Shown here: piece by piece, positions 27,901-36,414 of the stretch
Layout of the letters: each line of letters opens with the position of its first letter
Numbering within the stretch: position 1 is the stretch's first letter
Position numbers and translations under genes: made by a program
Origin: Labrys sp. KNU-23
GTDB taxonomy: Bacteria; Pseudomonadota; Alphaproteobacteria; Rhizobiales; Labraceae
Length of the DNA stretch: 64,000 nt
Assembly: GCF_008330945.1 (NCBI RefSeq)
Contig: NZ_CP043488.1
Span: 248,001-312,000, forward strand
Reading direction: 5' to 3'
Notes under the pieces: model-generated
The model's database searches: none
The model's input: only the letters and a program-made list of their open reading frames with translations
What the model was told of the DNA's origin: nothing

Positions 27901-28402
27901 GCAGGGCATCAGCGCCGACTACCGGGCCGGCACGGCGCAGGTCTTCGGGGAGGCCGGCTATAATCTGCGCTTCGGCGCCGTCGGTCTCGAGCCCTTCGCC
28001 AATCTCGCTTTCCTCGATCTGCGCGCCGATGGCTTCCGTGAGCGTGGCGGCAGTGCGGCGCTTGCGGGAGCGTCCTCCACTACGGATGTGACGTTCAGCA
28101 CGCTGGGGTTGCGGGCCTCCACCGACTTCGAACTCGCCAGCCTGAGGGCACGTCTCAACGCCACGCTCGGTTGGCGCCATACCTTCGGCGATACCACACC
28201 GCATGGAACCTTTGCGTTCGACGGCGGCACGCCGTTCGGTGTGGAGGGGGTTCCGATCGCCGAAGATGCGCTGGTCGCCAAGGCCGGGCTCGATCTTGCC
28301 CTTAGCCAGTCGGCGACGCTGAGCGTGGCCTATGGCGGCCAGTTCGCCCGCCGCGGCAGCTTCGACCAGAACGTATCGGGCAAGTTCAGCCTGCGGTTCT
28401 GA
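24908..28402 (+). CDS. Autotransporter with endonuclease/exonuclease/phosphatase passenger domain
   Basis: This is a predicted outer-membrane type V secretion protein of 1164 residues. The signal peptide (1-37) ends PSLA before QDD. The passenger begins with an EEP-fold hydrolase (about 42-420): IMTLNIWN, MQEV (about 75), MGDFN (about 184), IDHFLAS (about 362) and SDHEPV (about 405), the expected Asn/Glu/Asp/Asp-His metal-site order. It is followed by a linker with two cysteines and autotransporter-associated beta-strand repeats (TGEGGLIKLGAGGL, VDQGAVLGGSGAIGG; about 540-700). The C-terminal barrel starts near residue 890 (SIWGQGFGSWG) and ends in the diagnostic RF. The start has GGGGGTAG upstream. 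The target could be DNA, RNA, phospholipid or inositol phosphates. Confidence 0.88.
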   Translation: MAIRDGRRTCRLRLFGIGAHLLCGVALCALASTPSLAQDDGTLRIMTLNIWNQFKQNPEVVADFMTKANFDILGMQEVNGSRYVSDIPGFLEKAGLGTYGKVQIGDVGVISRLPGSFGTYVLPGISTQGRNISYTVTGQQGGRPETLVGTVHLDYSDGSQGRVKEAQALNDWAKTSSRPVILMGDFNAGDVAERGLHSAAQQSYLFAGYVVGSYGDNALYKKLREEYLGSDQLAKAQEYLDDMRSGGKGKEKYRSVIQAYFDANRSKYPGITSISQMSWRQWEEIIALDAQTKGIAFKDETYPVADNQPLTMNVLKKQYMLLQTEAERERFKPHDFNDGSSTWPSAGEDDTNTWQSWDRTKIDHFLASRPFGKWYVLADDPNDPYSGVIKDVYVTKPDGTKAPISDHEPVAHEIKWIGPALQTYSESAGGAQSDKTRLVWGEEANTFDKDGKAFFLTRNNMRRDVYLGQISDANGNPILTGLTLEEKKTLLDCTSKDPRFQQAIRDYCIDDHSFIGETLVKDKGVLIVDEDAALGTSQARLRLADGTLRIMGNDMHGLDRALVLEGVGGTLDVASAGNAVTLGQAITGEGGLIKLGAGGLRFTGTGTYAGPTRVKQGMLVVDGSLTSSVTVDQGAVLGGSGAIGGLDAKSGSLVTPTGAGVLTVKGDVRFGQGSYYQVDVGAGDKADRIAVTSKATLDGGTVLIGAQGGNGLLNKEQLLALYGKEYTILTAEGGVSGRFEGALPNYAFLGARFGYDPTQVTMTIGRNDRSFASVGQTANQRAAAAGLETLGRGNALFDDFLVANAGADLAGHLASLSGEVNVSARTALIEGGGQLGAMATDRLRSAFETTAAAGLPTTGNGAASAMPMQFASLGNPTAPAASSSPAALPAADGLSIWGQGFGSWGRTGSTGNTAGMTRNSGGFLFGADAPLSLGETDVRLGALAGYSRTSFSTRGLGSGDSDNYHFGLYAGTMVGQLALRAGAFYTWHDIATSRVAAGQGISADYRAGTAQVFGEAGYNLRFGAVGLEPFANLAFLDLRADGFRERGGSAALAGASSTTDVTFSTLGLRASTDFELASLRARLNATLGWRHTFGDTTPHGTFAFDGGTPFGVEGVPIAEDALVAKAGLDLALSQSATLSVAYGGQFARRGSFDQNVSGKFSLRF

Positions 28403-28440
28403 TCGTCAAGACCAGCCTGCTTCAATCTCCATGACGTTCG

Positions 28441-28472
28441 CCGCCGGATATCGATATCCGGCGGTTTCGTTA
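28441..28472 (+). terminator. Rho-independent-type terminator of the autotransporter gene
   Basis: A perfect stem CCGCCGGATAT paired with ATATCCGGCGG around a 2-base centre is followed by TTTCGTT. It lies 38 bases after the stop codon. Confidence 0.65.
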
Positions 28473-28667
28473 TATCATTTTCGAAGGTTGCAGTCCTGCT
28501 CGGTTCGCCGCAACCATCTGCAAACGATTTTGGCGAGGAGCGCTTCATCGTCGGTCCGCTCTTGTTCTATGGGTTCAGGAGGGCCGCCATTCTCCATAGC
28601 CCAGAGCAAGTGTCCACATTACGTTAGGGAGAATAGTTTAGCACCACGAAAAGAAGGAAGGAGGCGG

Positions 28668-30443
28668 CTATTCCTGCCTCTCTAGCCTTTTCAAGGACTC
28701 TTGCGCAGTAGCAAGTCCTTGATCGGCCGCCTTACGGAACCATTTGATCGCCTCGGCCCGATCCCGCGCAACGCCATGGCCCATTGCATACATGTTGCCC
28801 AGATTGCCTTGGGCGACATGGAGGCCCTGATCGGCGGCTTTCTTATACCAGTCGACCGCTTGACCGTAATCCTGAGAGACGCCCAGACCTTGATCGTATA
28901 AGAGACCGAGGGCGTACTGCGCGGTTGCAAAGCCCTGATCGGCGGCGCGGCGATACCAAATCAATGCTTGGGCATAATCCCGGGGAACGCCTTGGCCGCT
29001 TTCGTAGCTGTACCCTAGATTGTACTGGGCGACGGCGAGCCCCTGCTCGGCCGCTTTTCGGCCCCAAATCACAGCTTGAGCATGGTCTTGCGGAACATCC
29101 TGGCCGACGGCATAGAGATCACTAAGACTGCTTTGTGCCTCCGCCCAACCTTGATCCGCCGCCTTGCGAATATAGGTAGCAGCCAGGGCGGGATCCCGAT
29201 CGACACCCAAGCCGGATTGATAAAGCCCGGCGAGCTTATATTGCGCGGCCGCTGTCCCTTGATCGGCAAGCGGCTTCCAGTAGCGCAGGGCGCCGGCATA
29301 GTTGCCGCTATCATAGGCGGCCTGTCCTTCCTCAAGCGTCGATCTGGCGGCAAGCTGCGATGTGATGGCCGTAGGATTAGTACCGCGTTCGGGTAGAGGA
29401 GCGACAACGGATGCAGAGACGTCTTGGCTGTTCCAGTTCGACAGCTCGGGTAGACTCGCCGGTATGTCCTCTCGCCATACGTGGCTCATCATCGTAATCT
29501 TCATGCCGCCGCTTTGCGCCGCAACCGTTTCTGTCGCTTCAAGTGTCGATCCGTCGCGCAGGGACACAATGAAGGTCATTGTCACGTCCTTGCTGACAAT
29601 CCTGGCGGCGGCCAATTGCTCTCCTGTGAGCTGCTTGGCTTTTTCACCAAAACTTGCAATCACTCCCTCGACGGTTGATGCCTGCGATCGTTGCAGTGCG
29701 ATACTGTCATAGGTCTTTTTTAGGCTGAAGGTAGCAGTTTGCTTGGCTAAATCTGCTGCTTCGAGCTTCCACCCGATGGTGACAGGAACAGGCACGCTAC
29801 GCGAATATTCCACTGTCGAAGCTGTTCCCGTTTGGCCGACGTTGTATGCCGCGCTGTCCTGCTCCTGTATGGTGGAGAGAAGCTCCGCTTCCGGCGCAAG
29901 GTTATGGATAACCAGGATTGGGTTGCTTTTGATACTCTCAATGATATCTGTGAGATTACTTTCTGGAGCGCTAACAAAGCCGCCCGGTCCAACGACGGCC
30001 GCACTCTGTATGTTACGGAGGATCGCGTCAAATCCAATGAGTTTACTCGGAAAGCCGTTCAATCCCGCTTCATATTCCAGTTGATGCACACCATAGGCTG
30101 ACAATGAATTTCGATAGAGGGCGTTCATTGCGTAAGAGTCGGCGATGCCCTCGGCACGCTGTGGCAGATCTGCGCTGAGAGACCAGCGAACCCGAATATT
30201 CGCCGTATTCCGCGAGAGTACCGTCATACTCTGACGGAAATCTCCCCGCATGATCGCAGCTGGCTTGTTGAACCACAAGGACATGTCGGTCGAGGTGGTC
30301 TTGTGAGAACGATAGACATATTCGACACCCGTTTTGGGGGCGTATCCAGGAACCGTTACGCTATCGGCGGCATGAGCGGTCGCCATACAAACCAAAAGAC
30401 ATGGTGAGAGGAGTAACAGCAGGCTCTTCCGCAAACCGTTCAT
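28668..30443 (-). CDS. Exported Sel1-repeat protein
   Basis: This 591-residue protein has a signal peptide (about 1-26, ending AHA before ADSV). The ATG at 30443 has GGAGG 8 bases upstream. Residues about 27-360 form a domain I do not recognise, rich in beta-type sequence. The C-terminal 200 residues hold about six Sel1/TPR-like repeats of 36 residues (pattern AxxQYxLGxxYxxGxGVxxDxxxAxxWxxKAADQG). Sel1 repeats mediate protein-protein contacts. By eye the GC content and codon choice look lower than in the catabolic operons, hinting at a different origin. It is convergent with the autotransporter. Confidence 0.8.
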   Translation of the reverse strand: MNGLRKSLLLLLSPCLLVCMATAHAADSVTVPGYAPKTGVEYVYRSHKTTSTDMSLWFNKPAAIMRGDFRQSMTVLSRNTANIRVRWSLSADLPQRAEGIADSYAMNALYRNSLSAYGVHQLEYEAGLNGFPSKLIGFDAILRNIQSAAVVGPGGFVSAPESNLTDIIESIKSNPILVIHNLAPEAELLSTIQEQDSAAYNVGQTGTASTVEYSRSVPVPVTIGWKLEAADLAKQTATFSLKKTYDSIALQRSQASTVEGVIASFGEKAKQLTGEQLAAARIVSKDVTMTFIVSLRDGSTLEATETVAAQSGGMKITMMSHVWREDIPASLPELSNWNSQDVSASVVAPLPERGTNPTAITSQLAARSTLEEGQAAYDSGNYAGALRYWKPLADQGTAAAQYKLAGLYQSGLGVDRDPALAATYIRKAADQGWAEAQSSLSDLYAVGQDVPQDHAQAVIWGRKAAEQGLAVAQYNLGYSYESGQGVPRDYAQALIWYRRAADQGFATAQYALGLLYDQGLGVSQDYGQAVDWYKKAADQGLHVAQGNLGNMYAMGHGVARDRAEAIKWFRKAADQGLATAQESLKRLERQE

Positions 30444-30938
30444 TTTTGTTGCCTCCATTATTCGACCAGATTGGCGCAACCGAAAAGATCCAAAAATGGC
30501 TGCTTCACTGTGTCACCTCCGCCAGCATATAAGGTTACGGACCTCGATGACGAATATAGGCACGGATTGATACTAAATTTGGCGTCGTGACACGAAAGTG
30601 GTGAATCTGTCTGAATTTTGAGAACGTATCTGGAATTCAGGCCGGCTTAACCTTGGATATCATGGTTTTCTTGCTCAGATAGCTTCATAGAAAGCAGTTT
30701 TTCTGATTTTTATGTAGGCCGTGACCTCCCGCACGTTCAAACCGCCTGCCAGATGCTCGCGGGCTTTGGCAAGTTTCTCCGGAGTTACGACGACTTGTTA
30801 GCTACCGCATCGACCAAGTGCCTCTGCGTCTTCAGCCTGGCCAAAAATCCAGTTTCGAGCCGACGGGCCCTACCAGGGCAGGTATACCAGTTCGTCGGAC
30901 AGTCGGAAGCGCATCTTCTTGGCCACGATGTACGCAAA
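30444..30938. other. Intergenic region with decayed mobile-element sequence
   Basis: This 495-base gap is AT-richer near 30540-30660, where the Sel1 gene promoter probably lies. It also holds a resolvase fragment (listed next). A 94-codon + strand frame at 30753 is antisense to the resolvase-like sequence and to the next gene, and is not supported. Confidence 0.4.
30675..30785 (-). pseudogene. Serine resolvase/invertase C-terminal fragment
   Basis: Read on the - strand, this 111-base stretch encodes TPEKLAKAREHLAGGLNV then REVTAYIKIRKTAFYEAI and a TGA. This is the helix-turn-helix DNA-binding tail of Tn3-type resolvases and DNA invertases. In-frame stops occur immediately upstream and no catalytic domain is present, so it is a dead remnant. 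It marks the start of the mobile-element-rich section. Confidence 0.65.
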
Positions 30939-31259
30939 CTAAGGACCGTGAAAACCATCTATCGCGAAGCGAAACACGTCACCATCATTGTTGTCAAAAA
31001 GGCGCTGGCGCACTTCGTCCGGCAACGTTTCCGGTGAAGGCTGAGAGAAGACCTCCTTGCCCGTGTCGGTCTTCCAACTGATTGGGCAGTCGATGTAGCC
31101 TACGCCGATAAACTCAATGTGCAGATGGTAGCCATAACTTATATCCAGCGTGCCCCTGATCAGTGCGCGGGTCTCGTCAAGACTCACCAGATAGAAATCC
31201 ATCCATGGGTGCTTCATGATAGCTACGTTCAGCGCCTGCCCGTCAGTTCTGTGGTCCAT
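30939..31259 (-). CDS. Hypothetical protein, 106 residues
   Basis: The ATG at 31259 has GGAGAT upstream and gives a 106-residue soluble protein starting MDHRTDGQAL. The composition is that of a real globular protein (YLVSLDETRALI, HIEFIGVGYIDCPISW) and it has one cysteine. No family is recognised. It is isolated between the resolvase remnant and a structured repeat, so it may be cargo of a lost element. A TTG/ATG start 16 codons upstream is possible. Confidence 0.55.
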   Translation of the reverse strand: MDHRTDGQALNVAIMKHPWMDFYLVSLDETRALIRGTLDISYGYHLHIEFIGVGYIDCPISWKTDTGKEVFSQPSPETLPDEVRQRLFDNNDGDVFRFAIDGFHGP

Positions 31260-31380
31260 GGTGATCTCCAAATGGAAGCCTTGAACAAAACAGCGCTCCC
31301 CAGTCAACCTTTCTCCAGGCGCGTTAGTTTTGAGGTGGGCAGATCGCTAATCGCCTTCATTGTAATATGTCGAGAGAGAT

Positions 31381-31484
31381 CGTGGGTTCGGGCGCTGTGG
31401 CGTGGCGCAGAGCAAGGCCTGGTTGCGGTCCCCCGCAACCATGATTTTGTACGCTACAGCGCGATATGACCGCACAACGTGCGA
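31381..31484 (+). repeat. Structured repeat, copy 2 (nested stems, tRNA-3'-end-like core)
   Basis: An inner hairpin pairs GGTTGCGG (31421-31428) with CCGCAACC (31433-31440) around TCCC. An outer stem pairs GCGCTGTGGCG (31392-31402) with CGCTACAGCGC (31452-31462). The left half matches copy 1 (13465-13520) and the right half, CCCCCGCAACCA through GTGCGAT, matches copy 3 (39711-39766) with about five differences over 55 bases. It contains no coding sequence. It could be a structured RNA, an intergenic mosaic element, or an attachment-site duplicate. Confidence 0.5.
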
Positions 31485-31539
31485 TTGACCTGCTCCCCTA
31501 TTTGTCCGCGTGTATAGGTTAGCTCTGTTCATGGTTTGA

Positions 31540-31920
31540 AGTGCTCCCCGTCTTTGGATCGCCCCGGGCCGGAACTTCCGGGGTGTCTGGCTCAGAGCGT
31601 GGAAGCTGCCGAAGAGCAAGGTCCTGGTCCATTCCGATCAGGGCTCGCAGTTCACCAGCATGGACTGGGCGGCGTTCCTGAAGCACCACAATCTTGAGCA
31701 CTCGATGAGTCGTCGCGGGAACTGCCACGACAACGCCGTGATGGAGAGCTTCTTCAATCTCCTCAAGCGCGAGCGGACACGGCGCAGGACTTACCGAACA
31801 CGCGAGGAGGCAAGGCAGGACGTGTTCGACTACATCGAGATGTTCTACAATCCGAAGCGCAAGCACGTCAGGAACGGGATGCTGTCGCCCGTCGAGTTCG
31901 AACGACAGCAGGAAATGTAA
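31540..31920 (+). pseudogene. IS3-family transposase OrfB, C-terminal fragment
   Basis: The frame from about 31606 encodes the end of an IS3-type DDE integrase: VLVHSDQGSQFTS with the second catalytic Asp, MSRRGNCHDNAVMESFF with the catalytic Glu, and a C-terminus ending SPVEFERQQEM. The N-terminal half, orfA and the left end are gone, and the sequence before 31606 is unrelated. The text after the stop (AACTCGGGGC near 31940) looks like the right terminal repeat. The element is inactive. Confidence 0.8.
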
Positions 31921-31966
31921 CCCGAGGCCGTCCACAAAACTCGGGGCTATTCACGATCTACTACAT

Positions 31967-34432
31967 CTATGTGCCGCTTTTTCGAAAAACAGCCAAGAGC
32001 GTAAAGGCGGCGCATGCAATCGCGGCGAAGTAAGGCAAGCCATGTTGCACGAGACCCATGGCCAATCCTGCCGTGCTTGGACCGATGAAAGCCCCCACTC
32101 CCCACGCTACCGACATGACGGAGTAGATCGAAACCAGATCGCCGCCCTGGAAGCGGCTCCCGACCATCGCCATCATCACCGTATATATTCCAACGAAGAG
32201 GCCGCCCCAGAGGAAGAGCAATGCATAGGCGAGTCCCGGTGTTGCGATCGCATAGGGCCAGACCAGTGCTCCCCCCGCCGCGGCCAGCCCTAGCCCGATG
32301 ACGAGCTTGCGGCGGTCTACACGGTCGCCAAGCCAACCAATGGGAATCTGCATGATTATTGCTCCGAACAGCAGGACGGACAGCAGCACCGTCGCCGACT
32401 GCTCAGCCCATCCGACACTCATGGCGTAGAGCGGCAGGAATGACATGCCGGCGGTCTCCACTGCCGCGTTGACCAGCGTCGCCACAAGGGCCAGAGGAGC
32501 CAACGAGAGGTAGCGAAGCGGGTTTGCATGGCTCGGCCGCTCGAAGACGGGAGCCCGCACCCAAGGCATGGCAACCGTCAGAAGAGCAAGCAGGGCAATG
32601 CCGGCGGCGATGAGGAAGGGCGCCAGGCCCTGGGTGCCCACTGCCGTCAGAATTATCGGGCCGAGCGCGAAGCCAAGTGACAGAGCCGCGGTGTATATCG
32701 CCATCGTCCGCGTGCGGTTAGTTTCATTGCTCAGCTGGCTCAACCAAGTCTCGGACATCACGAACATGGTTTCGGACGCAATGCCCAAGGCCAAGCGCAA
32801 TGGAAACCATAACCAGATCGCGGGTACGGTTGGGAACAGGGACAATGTGGCCGCAGCGGCCAGCAAGGCTGCAGTAATCGGCAGTTTTGGGCCTACTCTC
32901 CAGGCGAGTCTGGGCAGGAGTGGAGCCGCGAGAAGAACGCCGATCGCATGCATGGCTGCGTTGGCGCCGACGAAGCTTTCGCTAAAACCCATTTGCGTGA
33001 GTGCCAAGGCCAGGAGTGGTGCACTCAACCCATAGCTTAGACCAAAGATCAAACCTGTCGCCACCAGCGAGGCGATGGCCGAGAAGTTTGAACGGGTCGG
33101 CTGCCCCTCGGCAACCTGGGCTCGCCGCTGCTGCACGTAGCGTGCCCGGGTTTCACGCAAGCGGACAAGCCACCTCTCGCGCCGGCCCTCAAGGATGTGC
33201 TGCAAAGTCTGCGCGTAGTCGAGGATCAATCCGGGCGTCCAGGTCATCGCCTCGGCCCGGGCGCGCCAGAGGGCAAGCAGCCACATGGCCGGGTCCGTCA
33301 GCAAGAGGAAGAGGTGCCGCCAGGGTCGCTCCTGCCCAAGAACTCCCTCAACCGCGGCATCCAGCGAAAGAGCGACGGTAGAAGAGCAGTTGCGGCTGGT
33401 CAGGTTGTAGATCGGCCGCGCCTGATAGTCTGCCAGAAAGGCGCGAACCGCTTCGCTGTTGTAACGGCGGAAGACGACTTCACGGTCTGGCTTCCGCCAC
33501 TCTGCGCATTCCTCCGCAAAGGATGGGCGAAATGCGCCCGACACATCATTCTCGGACCCGGCGCGCAGCAGGCTTCCAAATTCCTCGGGCGAATGATCCA
33601 TGTCGTTGGCAGGACATAGGCTGACATACACGTCCGGCGGCAGCGACATGGCCGCGTGCCCTGTCGAAATGACGCCGCCTTGATCGACGGCGGCGACATA
33701 GCGATCGATCAGGAACCTGCGCTGTGGGTTCACGGCAGAGCCGACCGGCGTCCATACATGAACGGTCAGTCCCTCTTCATTGTCCCACGAGACCGTCTGC
33801 TCCTGCGACGGATGGAGGAGGCCTCGCGCGTGCCAGTTAGGCCCGGCAAAGATAGGTAGTTCTGTCACCGATGCACCGGGCTTCAGTCGCCTCAATTGGA
33901 GGCTGAGGCGAGCCAGGCTCCAGGCCGCCGCAATCAGCGCCGCGCCTAGGCAGAACGGGACGGTCTGGCGATGGGGGATCGGCCAAGGCGCCCAGACCAG
34001 CACGCCCACGATCAACTCGATGAGGCCGACCAGCACCGCGTGACGCCAACGCACCGAGCGAATAATCGCCGCGCCAGCCCAGCGAAAGAGCCCGTCCAGG
34101 ACCAGAGCCGAGCCGAGCACGATAGTGGCAACGATGTTGTCGTCCCATGGAATATCGATGGCAATAAAGCCAAGGATGAAAAAGCCCAACGCCTTGAGGA
34201 CCGGGATCGTAGCGTTCGGGAAGCCGATTGCCGCCAGCGCGAGGAGCCGGACCACTCCTTCAATTATGAACAGGATGCCGATGACATCCGTCGTGATGAT
34301 GATAGCCGTGTCCAGGAGATCGGCCATGAAAATCGACCCGAGCACCAGACATAGGAACGAGAGTGCCGCAAAGGCCCACCAGTATGTCCGCAGCGGGCGT
34401 GCGCCGAGCAAGAGGAGAATGAGGCGGATCAC
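31967..34432 (-). CDS. Three-module membrane protein: HdeD-like TM domain, papain-like domain, MFS transporter
   Basis: This 821-residue protein begins at a GTG (34432) with AAGGA upstream. Residues about 1-180 form six or seven hydrophobic segments resembling HdeD/DUF308 acid-resistance membrane proteins. Residues about 190-365 are soluble and carry STGHAAM (His259) and IYNLTSRNCSST (Cys349), the His-then-Asn-Cys order of circularly permuted papain-like (NlpC/P60/LRAT-type) domains. After an Arg-rich linker (about 415-445) residues about 450-821 form a 12-span MFS domain (YcaD-like), with the loop GDRVDRRKL. The frame is unbroken. I do not know this architecture as a characterised protein. 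A role in acid or envelope stress is inference from the HdeD part only. Confidence 0.8.
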   Translation of the reverse strand: MIRLILLLLGARPLRTYWWAFAALSFLCLVLGSIFMADLLDTAIIITTDVIGILFIIEGVVRLLALAAIGFPNATIPVLKALGFFILGFIAIDIPWDDNIVATIVLGSALVLDGLFRWAGAAIIRSVRWRHAVLVGLIELIVGVLVWAPWPIPHRQTVPFCLGAALIAAAWSLARLSLQLRRLKPGASVTELPIFAGPNWHARGLLHPSQEQTVSWDNEEGLTVHVWTPVGSAVNPQRRFLIDRYVAAVDQGGVISTGHAAMSLPPDVYVSLCPANDMDHSPEEFGSLLRAGSENDVSGAFRPSFAEECAEWRKPDREVVFRRYNSEAVRAFLADYQARPIYNLTSRNCSSTVALSLDAAVEGVLGQERPWRHLFLLLTDPAMWLLALWRARAEAMTWTPGLILDYAQTLQHILEGRRERWLVRLRETRARYVQQRRAQVAEGQPTRSNFSAIASLVATGLIFGLSYGLSAPLLALALTQMGFSESFVGANAAMHAIGVLLAAPLLPRLAWRVGPKLPITAALLAAAATLSLFPTVPAIWLWFPLRLALGIASETMFVMSETWLSQLSNETNRTRTMAIYTAALSLGFALGPIILTAVGTQGLAPFLIAAGIALLALLTVAMPWVRAPVFERPSHANPLRYLSLAPLALVATLVNAAVETAGMSFLPLYAMSVGWAEQSATVLLSVLLFGAIIMQIPIGWLGDRVDRRKLVIGLGLAAAGGALVWPYAIATPGLAYALLFLWGGLFVGIYTVMMAMVGSRFQGGDLVSIYSVMSVAWGVGAFIGPSTAGLAMGLVQHGLPYFAAIACAAFTLLAVFRKSGT

Positions 34433-34669
34433 GAATAAGTCCTTCTATGATCGTTGTCTTGTCCTCCCGCTACATTCCACGAGTTGGACCCGCTAGCACT
34501 GGCCATCCTTGAAACACCCAGTGCAGCCGAAGTGCATGTGAACCGAAAAGAGAAAAATATAAGGCGTATCAATATATTTTGTTTGCATTTAATCGTCCGC
34601 CCGGAACTCAATGAATGCCGCAATGTCGACAGATACGAGACAGGAAGAAAAGGCCGAAAGGCTGCGATA

Positions 34670-35128
34670 TTATTCTGCATCATCTTGAATAGATGTTATT
34701 TTTGCTTCGAAATTCTTGCATGCATTATCATGGCAGATACCGCTTATCCATACCTGCCCACTGCCGAACATGATACCTTGGTAATTTACAAACAGACGAT
34801 CGTATTCCTGGTCGACGATCGCTTTGGTAGTTTTGGGCGTCATGATAGCGTCGTAATATTTAACGAAGGCCCTGGCCGATTTGAGCATGATCTCTTTGCC
34901 ATTGACTTTCACGCGTATGGGATAGGCCACCAGCTCGGCGACGCTAGCAGCATCATGAGCCACAACGGCTTGCTGGAGCTTTGTGGTAACGGCCTGGTAT
35001 TTAGTGTGGTCGCCCAAGAGCTGATCGATTTGCTGATTGATTGTGCCCTCGGCGGCAAACCCAGGCGAGGCAACTGCCACGAAAAGTAGTGCCGACAGGC
35101 AGAATCTGCGCAGTTGAGGTGTTATCAT
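34670..35128 (-). CDS. Exported hypothetical protein, 152 residues
   Basis: The ATG at 35128 follows AAGGAGAG at ideal spacing. A signal peptide (about 1-26, ending GFA before AEG) precedes a 125-residue periplasmic protein with HDAASVAELVAYPIRV, KSARAFVKYYD and GQVWISGICHDN, a sequence pattern seen in NTF2-like or DUF-type secreted proteins. Two cysteines sit near the C-terminus (GIC and NAC). No function can be named. The gene is single, flanked by AT-rich intergenic DNA. Confidence 0.7.
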   Translation of the reverse strand: MITPQLRRFCLSALLFVAVASPGFAAEGTINQQIDQLLGDHTKYQAVTTKLQQAVVAHDAASVAELVAYPIRVKVNGKEIMLKSARAFVKYYDAIMTPKTTKAIVDQEYDRLFVNYQGIMFGSGQVWISGICHDNACKNFEAKITSIQDDAE

Positions 35129-35532
35129 TTCGTCTCTCCTTACCGGAAATTGCCTTCGTCAAGCTCATGAATTCATGACTTGTCATGTCAGTTGTTGCGA
35201 GTGGCACCGGAAACGATCCACAGAGACGGCCCGGTCAACTCTCGTCAGGACCCTCGGTCCACTACACCTCGTCACGCCGATTGCCTCTGGACCAGCTTGA
35301 GACAGTCTTCCACCCATACCCATGGTCAGGAGCGAGAGAAGTGCATCAGTCGGGAGACGAAGAAGGCCGATGATGGATCTCGCTAATCCTGCTCAGACAA
35401 TGCCAAACCATGCGATCCACGCATGATCCGACGGCTCTAGTCAGATATATCAATTCGCCCCTTTGACGCTTTCATAAATTCCGGGCCGCTTTTATGATCT
35501 CCGGCGTACTGACAGTTGGAATCGAGACGGCC
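35129..35532. other. Intergenic region before the AraC regulator
   Basis: This 404-base divergent gap must hold the promoters for the - strand exported protein and the + strand AraC gene. I see no gene, no FixK-type box and no strong inverted repeat. Confidence 0.4.
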
Positions 35533-36414
35533 ATGCCTACCGAGCAAACTGACGCCCCACCTCTTTTTCACGAGCCGCGGGCGGTCCTCTCCAACAAGGC
35601 AGTGTCATGGGACGGCATCGAATTCGTCACTGCCAGTGAGGACATCAGGAAACGAACTGTATGGCATCTCAGGCCGAACACGCATTCCGTTGTCATACAT
35701 TTGGCTGGAGCGATGACGCATTTCACCTCCAAGATCGAAGGGGGGGATGTAACCAGAGTGCCGCCTTCTCCGGGAGAGGTCTGGGTGGTGCCGGCCGGGG
35801 CGGCATATACCGCCGAAAGCCAGGGTGATTTCGTACACTACGCAGAAATTCGAATTCCGCCGGAAGCGATCCGTCACCTACTCAGTCAAGAGGTGTCCGC
35901 GCTTGAATTGACACCAAGGCTCGCCCTCAATGATGAGTTCATCTATCAGGCAGCCAGACGGCTCGATCGGGCGATTGGTGATGGCGATGATCTTTCACGG
36001 ATGCTCGCGCAAAGTCTTGGGCTCAGCATCGCCTACCACGTGTTGCGCAGCTACACCAAACAGCCCGAAGTTGGCACCAAGCATCCTGTACTGGCGAGGG
36101 AGGAAAAACGGCTGCTCGATGAGTATATCCATGACAACATCGGTGGGCCGATATTACTCAATAAGCTTGCAGCAATCGCAGGGATGACACCACATAATTT
36201 TCTGCGCGCTTTCAAAGACTCGTTCGGCACGACCCCAGCGAATTACATTGTCACCAGGCGCATAACGCGCGTGCGAGCTATGCTGGCTTATTCGGACCTC
36301 GACATAACAGGCATCGCGATGGCAACCGGCTTTTCCAGCCACAGTCACCTGTCGACCACTTTTAAAAGAATGACGGGTGTCAGGCCGAGAGATTTCCGCA
36401 ACGAGTTTCGCTAA
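35533..36414 (+). CDS. AraC-family transcriptional regulator
   Basis: This is a 293-residue DNA-binding activator. An N-terminal effector domain (about 1-185) precedes two helix-turn-helix motifs: LNKLAAIAGMTPHNFLRAF and ITGIAMATGFSSHSHLSTTF, followed by GVRPRDFRN, the hallmark AraC C-terminus. The ATG at 35533 (MPTEQTD) is preferred over 35494. No obvious target operon is adjacent; the next genes are remnants of insertion elements. It could regulate itself or the upstream exported protein. Confidence 0.85.
   Translation: MPTEQTDAPPLFHEPRAVLSNKAVSWDGIEFVTASEDIRKRTVWHLRPNTHSVVIHLAGAMTHFTSKIEGGDVTRVPPSPGEVWVVPAGAAYTAESQGDFVHYAEIRIPPEAIRHLLSQEVSALELTPRLALNDEFIYQAARRLDRAIGDGDDLSRMLAQSLGLSIAYHVLRSYTKQPEVGTKHPVLAREEKRLLDEYIHDNIGGPILLNKLAAIAGMTPHNFLRAFKDSFGTTPANYIVTRRITRVRAMLAYSDLDITGIAMATGFSSHSHLSTTFKRMTGVRPRDFRNEFR

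Noticed and set aside
30753..31037. 94-codon + strand frame
   Set aside because: Part is antisense to the resolvase fragment and part to the better supported 106-residue gene; it has no ribosome site.
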